Source: Campanula takesimana (taxonomy: Eukaryota; Streptophyta; Magnoliopsida; Asterales; Campanulaceae). From it: a stretch of DNA of 64,000 bases. Position 1 is the stretch's first letter, and each line of letters begins with the position of its first letter. Shown here piece after piece: positions 10,639-20,490 of the stretch. Location: NCBI GenBank assembly GCA_026119855.1, contig JAOWBW010000441.1, positions 806,001 through 870,000 on the forward strand, given 5' to 3'. The notes beneath the pieces were generated by a model. That model was not told the DNA's origin, did not search any database, and saw only the letters and a list, made by a program, of their open reading frames with translations. The position numbers were made by a program, and so were the translations under genes.

Positions 10639-12039
10639 ATGCTAGAATCACTTGTGGAGATTCCCGAATGGACTGAAGTCAAAATATTCAAAGTCGCGAG
10701 ACGAACGACTCCTGCTTATCACTCGATCATAGACTTTCATGACTGCAAAGAGGCGTATGACTCTGTTTCCGTAAATGCCTTGGACGATAAACCATGCTAC
10801 TATAACGTATGGCATTTCTTCCTAGATGGAAACTTTCCCATTAGACACATCCCCTAAAGCAAAGATAGCTCTCAAAAGGTTCGCTGCCCAATTCGTTATT
10901 ATAGGTGATCGCCTCTACGAGAGACATCACAAGCAGTGTCTACTCTGTGCTGATGAGCATGAAGCCATAGAAATCATGGACCAAGTCCATCAAGGAGTCT
11001 GTGGAACCCACATGAATGGCAATATGCTAGCAAAGAAAGTCATCCGACTAGGGTACTATTGGGATACAATGGAAGCCGACTGCACTGAGATGGTTAAGAA
11101 ATGCCACAAGTGTCAGATACATGCTAACTTACAAAACGCACCACCGTCCATGTTATACCCCATGACATCCCCTTGGCCATTTTCTACGTGGGGAATAGAA
11201 ATTATCGGCAAAGTCTCACCGACAGGTCATAATGGGAACTCGTTCGTACTGTTCGCCATAGACTACATCACCAAGTGGATCGAGGCTCAATCCTACAAAG
11301 TCTTAAATGCCAAGAAGGTGGCTAAATTCATTAAGACCAACATCATATGCCGATATGGGTACCTCATGAGATGATATCCGATAATGGCACTCACTTTGAG
11401 AAAGAATGTGACCAACGACTTGCAGAGTATAAAATAGAAAGGCATCAGTCGTCACCGTACCGACCACAGACCAATGGAGCAGTCGAAGCTGCTGCTAACA
11501 AAACCATAGAGACCATCATTAGAAAAATGGCTAAGACTGGCAGAGACTGGCCCGAGAAGCTACCTTTCGCACTCTGGGGATATCGTACTTCAATCCGTAC
11601 TGCCACCGGTGAAACTCCATGCGCCCTAGTCTATGGGATGGAAGCAGTGTTACCAATCAAGTTAGAAGTGCCATCGTTAAGGGTTCTCCTAGAAAACCAA
11701 GTAAATGAAGTCGCATGGTTGAACAACCATTACGAACAACTAGCCCTGCTATATGAACGACGACTTCGAGCCGCCGAGCATATCCAAGCATATCAGCGGA
11801 GAATGGCCCGAGCATTCAATAAGAAAGTCAAATCCAGAAACATCAAGGAAGGAGACCTTGTCCTACACGAACATCATCCTGGACCATTCAATCCTATGGG
11901 AAAGTGGAGACCGAGATGGATAGGCCCTTACATAGTCAAGAAGATCTTCTCCGGAAGAGCGGTACAACTCGCAGACCTAGATGGAGATCAACTGCCAAAG
12001 CCCATTAACATGGACAAGCTGAAGAAGTACTATTCATAG
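10639..12039 (+). pseudogene. Integrase, frameshifted
   Basis: A linker (10639-10857) runs into a frame change near 10840. Then come the HHCC zinc domain ('VHQGVCGTHMNG', ending 'KKCHKCQIH') and the catalytic core. The first acidic position reads TWGIEIIGK, where the family has Asp, so D has become E. The second Asp is kept (ISDNGTHF) and the Glu is kept (NGAVEAAANKTIE). A one-base loss in a G-run near 11357 separates the first from the second acidic position. The C-terminal part to 12039 has the usual 'GDLVLHEHHPGPFNPMGKW' and 'GPYIVKKIFSGRAVQLADL'. It inserts the cDNA copy when intact. Confidence 0.9.
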
Positions 12040-12166
12040 CTCTGTCCCCTATTTCAAAAAAAAAGAGAGAAGAAGGCACGAGAAAAGAAGCCCGTTAGAT
12101 TGAAAACCTGAAAGGGCGGTCTAGGCAAAAATCAGGGTGTGCATTAAAAAAAATAGAAATGGGGGG

Positions 12167-12227
12167 CAGTCTCGTCCGAGACACCTATGTCTCGTACGAG
12201 ACACCTATGTCTCGTACGAGACATGTC
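12167..12227. repeat. Palindrome cluster 4 (three units, 3' spacer)
   Basis: Three units with cores at 12173 (CGTCCG variant), 12193 and 12213, each exactly 20 bp from the next. It is the largest cluster and lies about 130 bp after the integrase stop. Confidence 0.9.
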
Positions 12228-13684
12228 AAACAGTCAGCAGACATATTTTTCTCTTTCTTAAACAAGAACTACGATGACCTAACCTCCTTATTTAATTGAT
12301 GTAAAAGGAGAACGTAGGCAGCTTTCGGCTACTGGACTCTCGCCATCTAGGGTGCAGCACTCCACCGCTTCGCCTAGCAGCACGACGCTTGTATTGCTCT
12401 CCCACAACCCCGTTTTCACAGTTTAGGCTGCTCCCATTTCGCTCGCCGCTACTGATCCAAGTTAAAAGACTGATCCAAGTTCTTCTCTTCTGAATCAAAT
12501 AGATTCATATCTGAAAAAGACTCATGCAAGTTCTTCCCTTCTGAATCAGGGGGGAATCCGTTCGATGGAATAATTTCTTAGATGTCTTACCACATCCCCA
12601 AGGGTTAGGCCCGCTTTTTACAGGTCAGTGGAATCTTTATGCTCAAAATCCTTTTGGTCCGGTCTATTCAATAAATAAAATCAAAATCTTGTTTTCTTAT
12701 TAACTGAATGCATTTCAAGAAAGCAATAGGAAAATTTCTAACATGAATACCAACTTGCAAAAGAAAATAAATAAAATACTAAAAATCTAAATATTGGTCT
12801 ATCTATAGCAATCTCTCGATACTCCTAGAAATATATTTCTTTCTTAACTTAGTAGGGGCTTGATCACGATCCATCTTGTCATCCCTCTTCCTCTTGAACC
12901 AAGCTATCTCGAAACTGGGAGGAACATCAAGTCTACTGAACACTGAGGGAGTTAATCTCGTGAACACGTGAGGCCTATCAAGAGCTTGAAATTTGCCGGG
13001 AAGTCCATTCGCCCTATCAAGAGCTTGAGAGTTGCCCACCTCTCAGTAACGGCTCGCACACTGCCTCTACAGTTGTTGATGATCCTGAATGGCTACAAAC
13101 AACAGAGACAAAAGAGATGAAGGTCAGAAAAGTCGGTAAAATCCTCATTTAAGCATTTTACCCAAAAAATCGCAGAATTGCCTAGAACAAGAGTCGAAAA
13201 TCATGTACTACTATACTACATTGATTTTCAACATCAACAAGGGTGAAATCCCATCAAAAGATCAGCCATGCATGATAAAACCTAGCAGTGATAATTCTAG
13301 GTGAAAGATTGACAAAAGTCGAACTGCGAAAGCATCAAATTGAGACATGCAACAACGAAATCGACATGGAAACTCAGTCAAAGGAAGATATCCTTACCCG
13401 CCTTGTCCGAACGGCGTGAGAAATATGGTCCTCTAGGAATGGACACAACTCATCCGTCGCCCACACTTTACCCCTTGTATGCCTACCAAAGAGGTGTTCC
13501 TTATGCGAACGATGTGCACCGGCCATTTGAAAGGGTTGAGAATCACTAAAACTTGGTGAAAGAGGAGGATTTTCAGGAAAGAAAATCGCCTAGAGTTGAG
13601 AACTCTTGAAATGAAATAAGAAAAGTGATTTTGAAATCACTTTTCGGCGCCTGACATCGGCTCTATTCTGCGCAAAAACAGAGA

Positions 13685-13723
13685 AGCCTCGTACGAGACA
13701 TCCCTCCCTCGTACGAGATATCC
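13685..13723. repeat. Palindrome cluster 5 (3' spacer)
   Basis: Two imperfect units with CGTACG cores at 13690 and 13710, 20 bp apart. Confidence 0.85.
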
Positions 13724-13734
13724 TCAGAAAACCC

Positions 13735-13850
13735 TGTTTTCTTAAGAAATTCTAAAAAAAGCCCTGCTTTTAACAGAAATGTCAGAAAAGCCCTGCTTTT
13801 AAAAGAAATGTCAGAAAAAACCCTGCTTTTGACTAAAAGGTCGAATCTGA
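13735..13850. repeat. Short tandem array, about 29-bp units
   Basis: Four imperfect copies built on 'gccctgcttttaacagaaat', with variable A-runs between them. Confidence 0.8.
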
Positions 13851-13997
13851 ACCCGGTTCAAGATGAAACATTAAGTCGTCAACAAAAAGAATATTTTCAG
13901 AATTGGAACAAATAAAGTTGTTTCTCAGTACGAATCTATTCTCACCGCACATCCAAGACCATGGGTGAGCAAAAAAAATCTGCATCAGCAAACTCTA

Positions 13998-14452
13998 AAT
14001 CCAATGACTATCATCGAGACGTATTTTAATGGCACAGGATTTACAAAGCCGGGAATCCCACAACTGTTATCGAGACGTAAGTTAGTAACACAGGATACCC
14101 ACCATTTAGAGTCCCATAATTGCCATCGAGACGTATGTTAATGGCATAGGATTCATTTTTCCAATGGAAAGGAAGTCGTGTTGGAAGGAGAAGATAGGTC
14201 CGAGTAATTGGTGTCTCCAAATCCCAGTGGTCCCATAATTGTTATCGAGGCGTATGCAAATAACATAGGATTCACACCCCTCAGAGACCCATAATTGTCA
14301 TCAAGGTATAAGCTAATGACATAGGATTCACATTTTCAACGGAAAGGAAGTCGCGTTGAAAGGAGAAGAAAGATCCTAGTAATTGGTGTCTCCAAAACCT
14401 GGAATCCCATAATTGTTATCAAGGCGTATGCTAATAACATAGGATTCACACC
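13998..14452. repeat. Composite tandem array in the 3' spacer
   Basis: At least six imperfect units of about 43 bp share 'cccataattgttatcgagg' and 'aataacataggattcac'. Two longer inserts ('ggaaaggaagtcgtgttgg' followed by 'gtaattggtgtctccaaa') recur within the array, giving a higher-order repeat. Three related segments ('gagtatattcagaattgggt') lie near 13885, 14485 and 14565. Confidence 0.8.
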
Positions 14453-14814
14453 AGAGCTGAAGGCGGGTCATCATCAACAACAGGGTATATTCAGAAATGG
14501 GTCAAAGAGATTGATTCCTCAGTATGGATTGCAACTGGAGACGGTTCGTCATCAACAAAAGGAGTATATTCAGAATTGGGTCAAGGGTATTGATTCCTCA
14601 GTATGGGTTACTCTCTAAACTCTAAACTTTACTTACTGCAGTATTGTTTTCAAAATTAATTTTCAAAATACCTCAAGCCTCTGTTTTTTGTGTATTTTGG
14701 AGTCGAACTACGTTTGGTCTGATTTCCTTTCAAGGAATACGTAGGTAGCTTTTCAGCACGACCATACCCAAAGTTTCTATCGACGACATTACTTCTTTCA
14801 TAAGTATCATCGTT

Positions 14815-14823
14815 GAGGGGCTC
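14815..14823 (+). other. Polypurine tract of the Tat-like element
   Basis: gaggggctc lies directly before the 3' LTR start TGTACAC. Its position fits a plus-strand primer site. Confidence 0.65.
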
Positions 14824-15818
14824 TGTACACACCCCATTTTGAACATTCATTCATAATCACACTGCTTCTGTGTCTCGCCTTTTATTTGGGTAGAAACTCG
14901 TTAAGTTTCTGACTGACTTCGTTAGTTAGGGGCCAAAATGAATATTTAAACTTCTGCAGGATGGCAAATCGTGATTCAAACACGAGATGCCTCGTACGAG
15001 ACATCAATGTCTCGTACGAGACATCCCCCTTGACAGTCGGGTTTCAGTCAGTTTCCTTGTTGATTTCAAACCCGTTTCTTGGCAAACACTCATGCAATCC
15101 GGGAAAAATCCCACGAGCGATCCTAGAGTCCAAAAATACTTCCTTGAAAATCAATTCTTTGATTCCCATCCAAACTTACCTCCTTGGCTTGATCCCTAGG
15201 TCAAGATATCCTATAAATATAGAGGTCCTTGAACCGAAAAACCTCTAGAATGGTCATTCACCCAAAAACCAAGGAAAATCTGATCAAAAGCTCCTCATAA
15301 TCAGCCCCTCTTCCTCACCCACAAAATTCAAACCTTCATAATACCATTCAAGTCAAGTTTTTTTGGATCATCAAGGCCTTTAGTCAAGGCCATCCATAGG
15401 ATACTCAAAGAACGCTTAAGTAAATTTCTTTGTTGTCTATCTTCTCATCTCCTTCTTTGCTTTGAAGTAGTGTGATTCCATTAAAGGTTCATCCTAGAGC
15501 CTCTCCAATTCATGGTGATGGTCTCAAAGCACATAATCCGACATCCCAAATAAATAAGAAAATATTTATTTGGTTCCTTTTGTACATGAATGCATAATTT
15601 TAATGATGATGATGATGATTTCGTAAGCAAGACGGATCCTAGATCGGGTGGATTGGGTGCTCCTTGACCTTCCCAATCCATAACTTAACCCCCGAACTCA
15701 AGAATCTCATGGTTCGTGTTCCGTTAAACTTGGTGGCGACTCACAAACATCAAGCAACAATCAAGTCCTTACAAACAACCGAACCGGAGAAACCGACCGG
15801 GAAGGGCGCGCGCTCACA
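14824..15818 (+). repeat. 3' LTR of the Tat-like element
   Basis: 995 bp, TG...CA, collinear with 3737-4750 apart from small indels (for example a missing 'tgacatgttttgttaagttt' stretch near the start). Followed by the duplicated target ACTAC. Confidence 0.93.
14987..15025. repeat. Palindrome cluster 6 (in 3' LTR)
   Basis: Two units with CGTACG cores at 14993 and 15013, matching cluster 1 of the 5' LTR. Confidence 0.9.
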
Positions 15819-15823
15819 ACTAC
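15819..15823 (+). repeat. Target-site duplication ACTAC (right)
   Basis: Matches 3732-3736. Confidence 0.9.
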
Positions 15824-16540
15824 CGTCTCCCACTCCAACTTTTCTCTTTACAGCGTTTCAACCCCCACGTGTTGGTCGCCTCTCAATCCCGCCTCCCCAC
15901 CACTGACCCTCATATTGTTTCACCTTTACTTCCATCTTCTCCCCTCTATAGCCATCGACCCTTTCCCCTGGGCCATCACCTCCAGATATTCATCACACAG
16001 CCCCCAAAATCGTGGTTCAATTTGAGAAAGGAGAGAGAGACGGGCAAAATCTTGGTTTGATGTGAGCGAATATGGGTTCGATTTGAACGAATCTGGGTTT
16101 CTTAGTTATATATGAGCAAAATTTAGGTTTGATTTGAGGGAGAGAGATACGGGCGAAATCATGGTTTGATTTGAGCGAATCTGGGTTCGATTTGAACGAA
16201 TCTGAGTTTCTTGGTTCGATATGAGCAAAATCTGGGTTCGATTTGAATGAATCTTGTTTTCTTGGTTCGATTATCTGACTGAAATTTGTGTATGATTTCT
16301 GGGTTGTTTTCTTGGTGCTCATATTTGATGATGGTTGTGCTTTGTGTATGAAAGAAGGAAAAAGACTGTTGTTAGTTTTTTCTTTTAACAAGTTGGTTCA
16401 TTCCGTTAATGAATTTTAACGTCATCCAACTAGGTTACCTTATTTGTAACGAAACTCAAAAGTACGTTACTTTATGTGGTCAATTCATGGTACTTTACCT
16501 TTAGTGCAAACGAGGTGTAGTACGTTCGATGTTCATGTAG
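15824..16540. other. Intergenic with a two-copy tandem repeat
   Basis: 15824-16015 is C/T-rich. 16028-16250 holds two imperfect copies of a unit of about 108 bp with 'tgggttcgatttgaacgaat' and 'gatatgagcaaaat'. 16390-16510 ('ttccgttaatgaattttaac', 'aggttaccttatttgtaacg') resembles one arm of a long-TIR element, but no partner arm was found. Confidence 0.5.
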
Positions 16541-17239
16541 TTATTCCTTCCCTCCTGTATTCTTTAGCTCAACTCCGGCCTTCCGAGCTGCCACGGACTT
16601 AAACTTGTTCCCAATGCTTTCTTCTGGGCAAATTTTGCAATCTTACAAGCCAAATCCTCCGCCTTCTCACCGTTCTCAATTCCCATCATCACAAAATCTC
16701 ACCCACATACACATTATCAAATAACCCATCCGTACCTACAACAATCACATCACCAGGTTCCACCGGAATCGTAATCTCCAGCCCAGAATCCGGCGAATCA
16801 TCTGCCCTGTTCTTCCCTAATTGATACGGAAAATTGAACTCATGTTGTTGGAACGTTGACTCGTACACAGCCACTCCGCCACGAACCACCACGAACCCAC
16901 TATCTCCAACGTTGACCGCATGCAAGAAAACACCATTGACGGTCAAAACACAGGCTGTTGCTCTCTTGTTTGTTCGATTAAAAAAGCCTCCTTCTGATTT
17001 AGGATCTATATTTATTTTTTTGGGTTTGTTTGAAATTTTGTGAACGCAATTTTCGATTAACTCCCGAGCGTACTCTCCCGAGTTGATTCCCATTCGGGCC
17101 CACCTCCCAACGCCATCTGCCACTCCAATTGTATTTTTTTTTAGGGAGATGAAGTGAGCGTCTTCGCCTTGGGGCTTTAATTTGTTGTACTTTGGGATGT
17201 TGGAAGATCCCACAACGATTTTCAAACCCCTTCGGTAAA
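16541..17239 (-). pseudogene. PP2C-family protein phosphatase pseudogene, copy 1
   Basis: The minus strand encodes most of a plant PP2C of the chloroplast or mitochondrial PPC80/PP2C55 type, a Mn/Mg-dependent Ser/Thr phosphatase fold. Blocks in order: GEDAHF, 'GVADGVGRWARMGINSGEYA' (the usual second Gly of VGGWA is Arg), 'TACVLTVNGVFLHAVNVGDS', 'GVAVYESTFQQHEFNFPYQL' and 'VEPGDVIVVGTDGLFDN'. After VGEI the frame meets TGA. The other frames continue the homology (MMGIENGEKAEDLACKIAKF, then FKSVAARKAGVEL), so at least two single-base losses are present. It ends at 16541 before the C-terminal 'DDITVV' metal-binding block. The apparent N-terminus (MTFCPPS) lies in the flanking MITE. No intact start or end exists. 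Confidence 0.88.
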
Positions 17240-17408
17240 GAATAATACTAGGGGGACAAAAAGTCACAAAAACTTGCTAACAAAATCCTAGGTGTAATGA
17301 TGTTAATTATCTTTTTAATTAAGAGTGTGGTTGGTCAATTATCGTTGTAACCAATAAAATATCGTCACCTCATTTTGTGAGCAAGATTTTGTACTCCTAG
17401 CATTGCTC
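17240..17408. mobile_element. MITE family A, copy 1
   Basis: Starts 'gaataatactagggggac' and ends 'gtactcctagcattgctc'. The ends are inverted (actagg...cctag), and inner 'aacttgctaacaaaatcc' mirrors 'tttgtgagcaagatttt'. Same family as 37403-37584 and 38530-38655. It abuts the 5' side of PP2C pseudogene copy 1. Confidence 0.75.
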
Positions 17409-17790
17409 GTAAAGAAAACAAAAAACATCTATCAGGAACTTTAAGGTTGAAGGTAACTTCTAGATCGTTCTTTCTTGATCCTAAAGTAATCACTTGAGTT
17501 TTGAATTACGGCCGCCATTGATGAGAATAACTTAATTTATTTTTATCAAAGTTGTTCAAAATTTCGGACAAATTGGGACAAACAGAAGATGTTAAATATG
17601 ATAAAGTGGCTTGGGTCGTGACTTGACTTGGACCCAAATTTTGCATGGTCGGCCTATGGATTAATTATTAATGTTATTTGTTGGATTTATACTACACCTC
17701 CTCCTTAATTGACCTTTCAGACCATCCAGGGTGAATGTTCTTGCTTAACTCAGGTATGCGCCTAGAAAACGAAGTTGCATATAATATGTA
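17409..17790. other. Intergenic, no gene seen
   Basis: AT-rich. The segment 17545-17605 ('caaagttgttcaaaatttcg') is related to 30775-30820, so it is a fragment of a dispersed repeat. Confidence 0.45.
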
Positions 17791-18040
17791 CTCCCTCCGT
17801 CCTGGCACGTGAGCACAATAAAAAGTAATGTGTGGTAAAAAATGAAGTGAGAGAATAAGTGGGGTAAATAGTAGTGTTGGTTGAATAAAATGAGTGGTGG
17901 AAAATGAAGAGAGAGAATGCGTGGGGTTAAATGTTCGTGTCGGGTGTATTAAAACATTTTCATTTTGGGCAGTTTCACTTGTGGTGGGACGGATCAAAAA
18001 AAAATCTCACTTGTGCTGGGACGGAGCTGGGACGGAGGGA
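17791..18040. mobile_element. Stowaway-like MITE
   Basis: Begins CTCCCTCCGTCCTGG after TA and ends GGGACGGAGGGA, with a repeated 'gtgctgggacgga' near the right end. The element directly abuts the copia LTR. Confidence 0.75.
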
Positions 18041-18049
18041 AAGAATTTC

Positions 18050-18720
18050 AGGATTGATGATCTAACAATTACTTATCTTGCAAAGATTAAAGCACAAAAT
18101 AGCAAAGAGAAAGCAAAATTGAAAACGAATGAACACAGAGATTTGCGTGGAAAACCCTTCTAAACAAGAAGAATAAAAAACCACGGGCGACGCAGAACAA
18201 TACACTATAATAAATCAAGTGTACAAGGAGATGACAAGGTGATAATCAATCACACAATCTCAAAATCTCTCAAAATGAATAACCCTGGCTTTTCTCTTTC
18301 TAACCCTCTCAAGGCTGCAGCATTGCAAAATAAGACACGACAGGTTTTAATAACTCGACTAATCCAAACCAGTGTTCTAAAGACCCCCGCCTAGGCGCCA
18401 CCTAGGCGCTAGGCGTTCATTAAACGCTTAGGTCCCTTCTAGGATATTATAGTTATTTCTAAATTCTCGGCCCCGCCTAGATCCTGCCTAAGCCCCGCCT
18501 AGCGTTTTTTAGAACATTGATCCAAACCCTTCCCGGATTCGCTCCAGCCCAGCCCGACAGGTGTTTGGCCGCCTAGATTTACTTTTGCGGTCGCCCAAAC
18601 ACTCAGAGTTGATTCCGGCTCTGAAGAGGTCATTTTGTACGGTCGCCCAGAGTCACATGTGCGGCCGCCCAAAGCTGCTGTCTGCGTCTTTTGCCTAGAA
18701 TAATTGAGAATCACCCAACA
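18050..18720 (-). repeat. 3' LTR of the copia element, with a nested MITE
   Basis: Starts (minus strand) TGTTGGG at 18720 after the PPT. It matches 22792-23256 except for a 149-bp insertion at 18371-18519 and its target duplication. Its outer end reads 'ttcaggattg' where the other LTR has 'tgttaggattg'. Confidence 0.88.
18371..18519. mobile_element. MITE family B inserted in the copia LTR, 9-bp target duplication
   Basis: 149 bp rich in 'cgcctaggcgctaggcg', with ends 'agtgttctaaa' and 'ttttagaacattg' roughly inverted. It is flanked by ATCCAAACC at 18362-18370 and 18520-18528. The other LTR shows the uninterrupted site 'ctaatccaaaccctacac' near 23100. A 9-bp duplication is typical of Mutator-like elements. 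A related copy lies at 36928-37100. Confidence 0.9.
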
Positions 18721-18732
18721 ATTCTCCACCTT
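18721..18732 (-). other. Polypurine tract of the copia element
   Basis: Minus strand aaggtggagaat lies directly before the LTR start TGTTGGG. Confidence 0.65.
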
Positions 18733-18807
18733 GACGATCAATCCCGAAAAATCTAGTAAACCAAGGAAACATCCCTATCTCTCTCCGCCGCCACGCCCCA
18801 AAGGGCA

Positions 18808-20469
18808 TCAATGACTAGTAACCCCACGTAAGTTCAAGAAATGCTCGAACTTAGCAATCTGCACAGGCTTTGTCAACATATCTGCTGGGTTGTCAATTGT
18901 ATCAACCTTCTTTAGGACCACTTCACCATTCGCTATTGTAATCCTCACGAAGTGATATTTTATGTCAATGTGCTTCATTCTCCTATGGAAAGAATTCTGA
19001 TTCTTTGCCAAACAAATAGCACTTTGGCTATCACTGAAAACCTCATGAGCACCTTGAACAATACCAAGTTCACGAACCAAGCCACCAAGCCATTTGGCTT
19101 CCTTCACTGCCTCCGTTATAGCCATATACTCAGCTTCGGCAATAGACAATGCCGTGACTTCCTGCAATCCAGATTTCTAACTAATCGCGGAACCACCATG
19201 ACAAAACACATACCCTATTATAGATTTTTTTCATCAAGGTTTTCGCCCAATCTGAATCAACATACCCAACAAAACCATCACTGTTCTTTCCATATACAAT
19301 GCACAAACCTGGTGTACCACTCAAGTATCTCAGAATCCACTTGACAGCGTTCCAATGCTCCTTCCCCGGATTCCCCATGTATCGACTCATAACACTCACT
19401 GCCTGAGCGATATCTGGTCGAGTACAAACCATAGCATACATAATACACCCAACAACATTTGAATATGGAACAAGACATATAATCCATATCATCTTTAGAC
19501 TTGGGACTATCTAAAGAAGATAACCGAATGTGAGATGCTAAAGGAGTACTTACAGATTTGGCATCCTTCATATTGAATCGTTCCAGAACCCTCTTCACAT
19601 ACATTTCTTGAGACAAATACAAGAGTCCCTTATTTTGATCTCGTTCAATTTCCATGCCAAGAATCTTCTTTGCAGCACCTACGTCCTTCATCTCAAACTC
19701 ACTTTGTAACATCAATTTCACCTGGTTGACATCATTGATATCTTTTGCAGCCACAAGCATTTCATTGACATATAATACAAGATAAATCAATGTGCCATCA
19801 CTAAAACCCTTCAAGTAAATACAACTATCAAATCACTCCTAGAAAAACCATGGGTAACCATAAAAGTGTCGAACCTTTTATACCACTGTCAAGGTGGCTG
19901 CTTCAAACCATACAAGGATCTCTTTAACAGACAAACATGATCCTCCTTACCCTCGACAACAAACCCTTCAGGCTAGCGCATGTAGATCTCCTCCTCAAGC
20001 TCCCCATGTAAAAAACTTGTTTTTACATCTAACTGCTCAAGCTCTAGATCTTGCAACGCCATAATGATCAACAAGGTGTGAATAGATGTGTGTCTAACAA
20101 CCGGTGAAAATGTCTCATTGTAATATACACCTTCGACTTGAGTACAGACCTGAGAAACTAACCTTCCTCAATACCCGAAGTACCTTCCTTGAATTTGTAG
20201 ACCCACTTACAGCTGACTAATTTCTTCTTCGGTGGTGGTCTCACAAGTTCCCATGTCTGATTTTTCATGAGAGATACCATCTCTTCTTCTATAGCAACCG
20301 ACCACTTTGAAGAGTCATCACACGACATAGCTTCCTTGTAAGAGACTGGTTCATGCACATTTACTGTTTCAGCAGCGGACAGTGCATAAGCCACCAACTC
20401 CTCGAAACTATATCTAACCGGAGGTTTTTTATCCCTCTTTCCTCTACCAAGATCACTGGTAGTCTCCAC
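18808..20469 (-). pseudogene. Copia reverse transcriptase and RNase H, decayed
   Basis: From 20469 downwards: 'SLMKNQTWELVRPPPKKKLV' and 'CKWVYKFKEG', the RT entry; a stretch at 19830-20157 in shifted frames with recognisable RT blocks; then 'IYLVLYVNEMLVAAKD', where the RT active site YVDD reads YVNE; 'GLLYLSQEMYVKRVLERFNM'; 'TRPDIAQAVSVMSRY'. RNase H has YVDSDWA, 'ALSIAEAEYMAITEAVKEAK' and SDSQSAICLAKN, and ends at 18808 with 'HFLNLRGVTSH'. The frame changes at least three times. Loss of both acidic residues in YVDD would by itself abolish RT activity. Confidence 0.9.
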
Positions 20470-20490
20470 CTGATTGTTAGTATCCTCCTC

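Larger units (their letters stand above)
12040..14814 (+). other. Long 3' spacer of the Tat-like element with repeat arrays
   Basis: 2.8 kb between integrase and PPT without convincing genes. It contains palindrome clusters 4 and 5, a short array at 13735-13850, and a longer composite array at 13998-14452. A 'acgtaggcagctttcgg' motif near 12313 recurs in altered form near 14741. Antisense ORFs at 12292-12498 and 12803-13039 are short. Some Tat relatives carry an antisense ORF here, but these have no recognisable domain. Confidence 0.65.
3737..15818 (+). mobile_element. Complete but inactive Tat-like Ty3/gypsy retrotransposon
   Basis: A 12.1-kb element: 5' LTR 3737-4750, PBS 4752, leader to 6178, gag remnant, protease, reverse transcriptase, RNase H, a second RNase H-like domain, integrase ending at 12039, a 2.8-kb non-coding spacer with repeat arrays, PPT at 14815, and 3' LTR 14824-15818, flanked by ACTAC. 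The second RNase H after the normal one, the G-patch-like segment after the protease and the long 3' spacer are traits of the Tat/Ogre branch. The polyprotein is broken by stops at 6365, 6541, 7136, 7964, 8741, 9071, 9623, 9943, 10267 and 10582 and by frameshifts near 9775, 10840 and 11357. It could only move with proteins supplied by another copy. Confidence 0.93.

Noticed and set aside
12803..13039. Antisense ORF in the Tat 3' spacer as an accessory gene
   Set aside because: Some Tat relatives carry such ORFs, but this one is short, has no recognised motif and lies in a decayed element.
3918..15025. Palindromic direct repeats as a CRISPR array
   Set aside because: There are no unique spacers, clusters hold only two or three units, the host is a plant and the repeats lie in a retrotransposon.
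14961..15248. ORFs within the Tat 3' LTR
   Set aside because: Their translation follows LTR sequence including the palindromes. The 5' LTR copy is not open in the same way.
16017..16391. 124-residue antisense ORF with repeated SFKSNPD
   Set aside because: It is the translation of a two-copy tandem DNA repeat.
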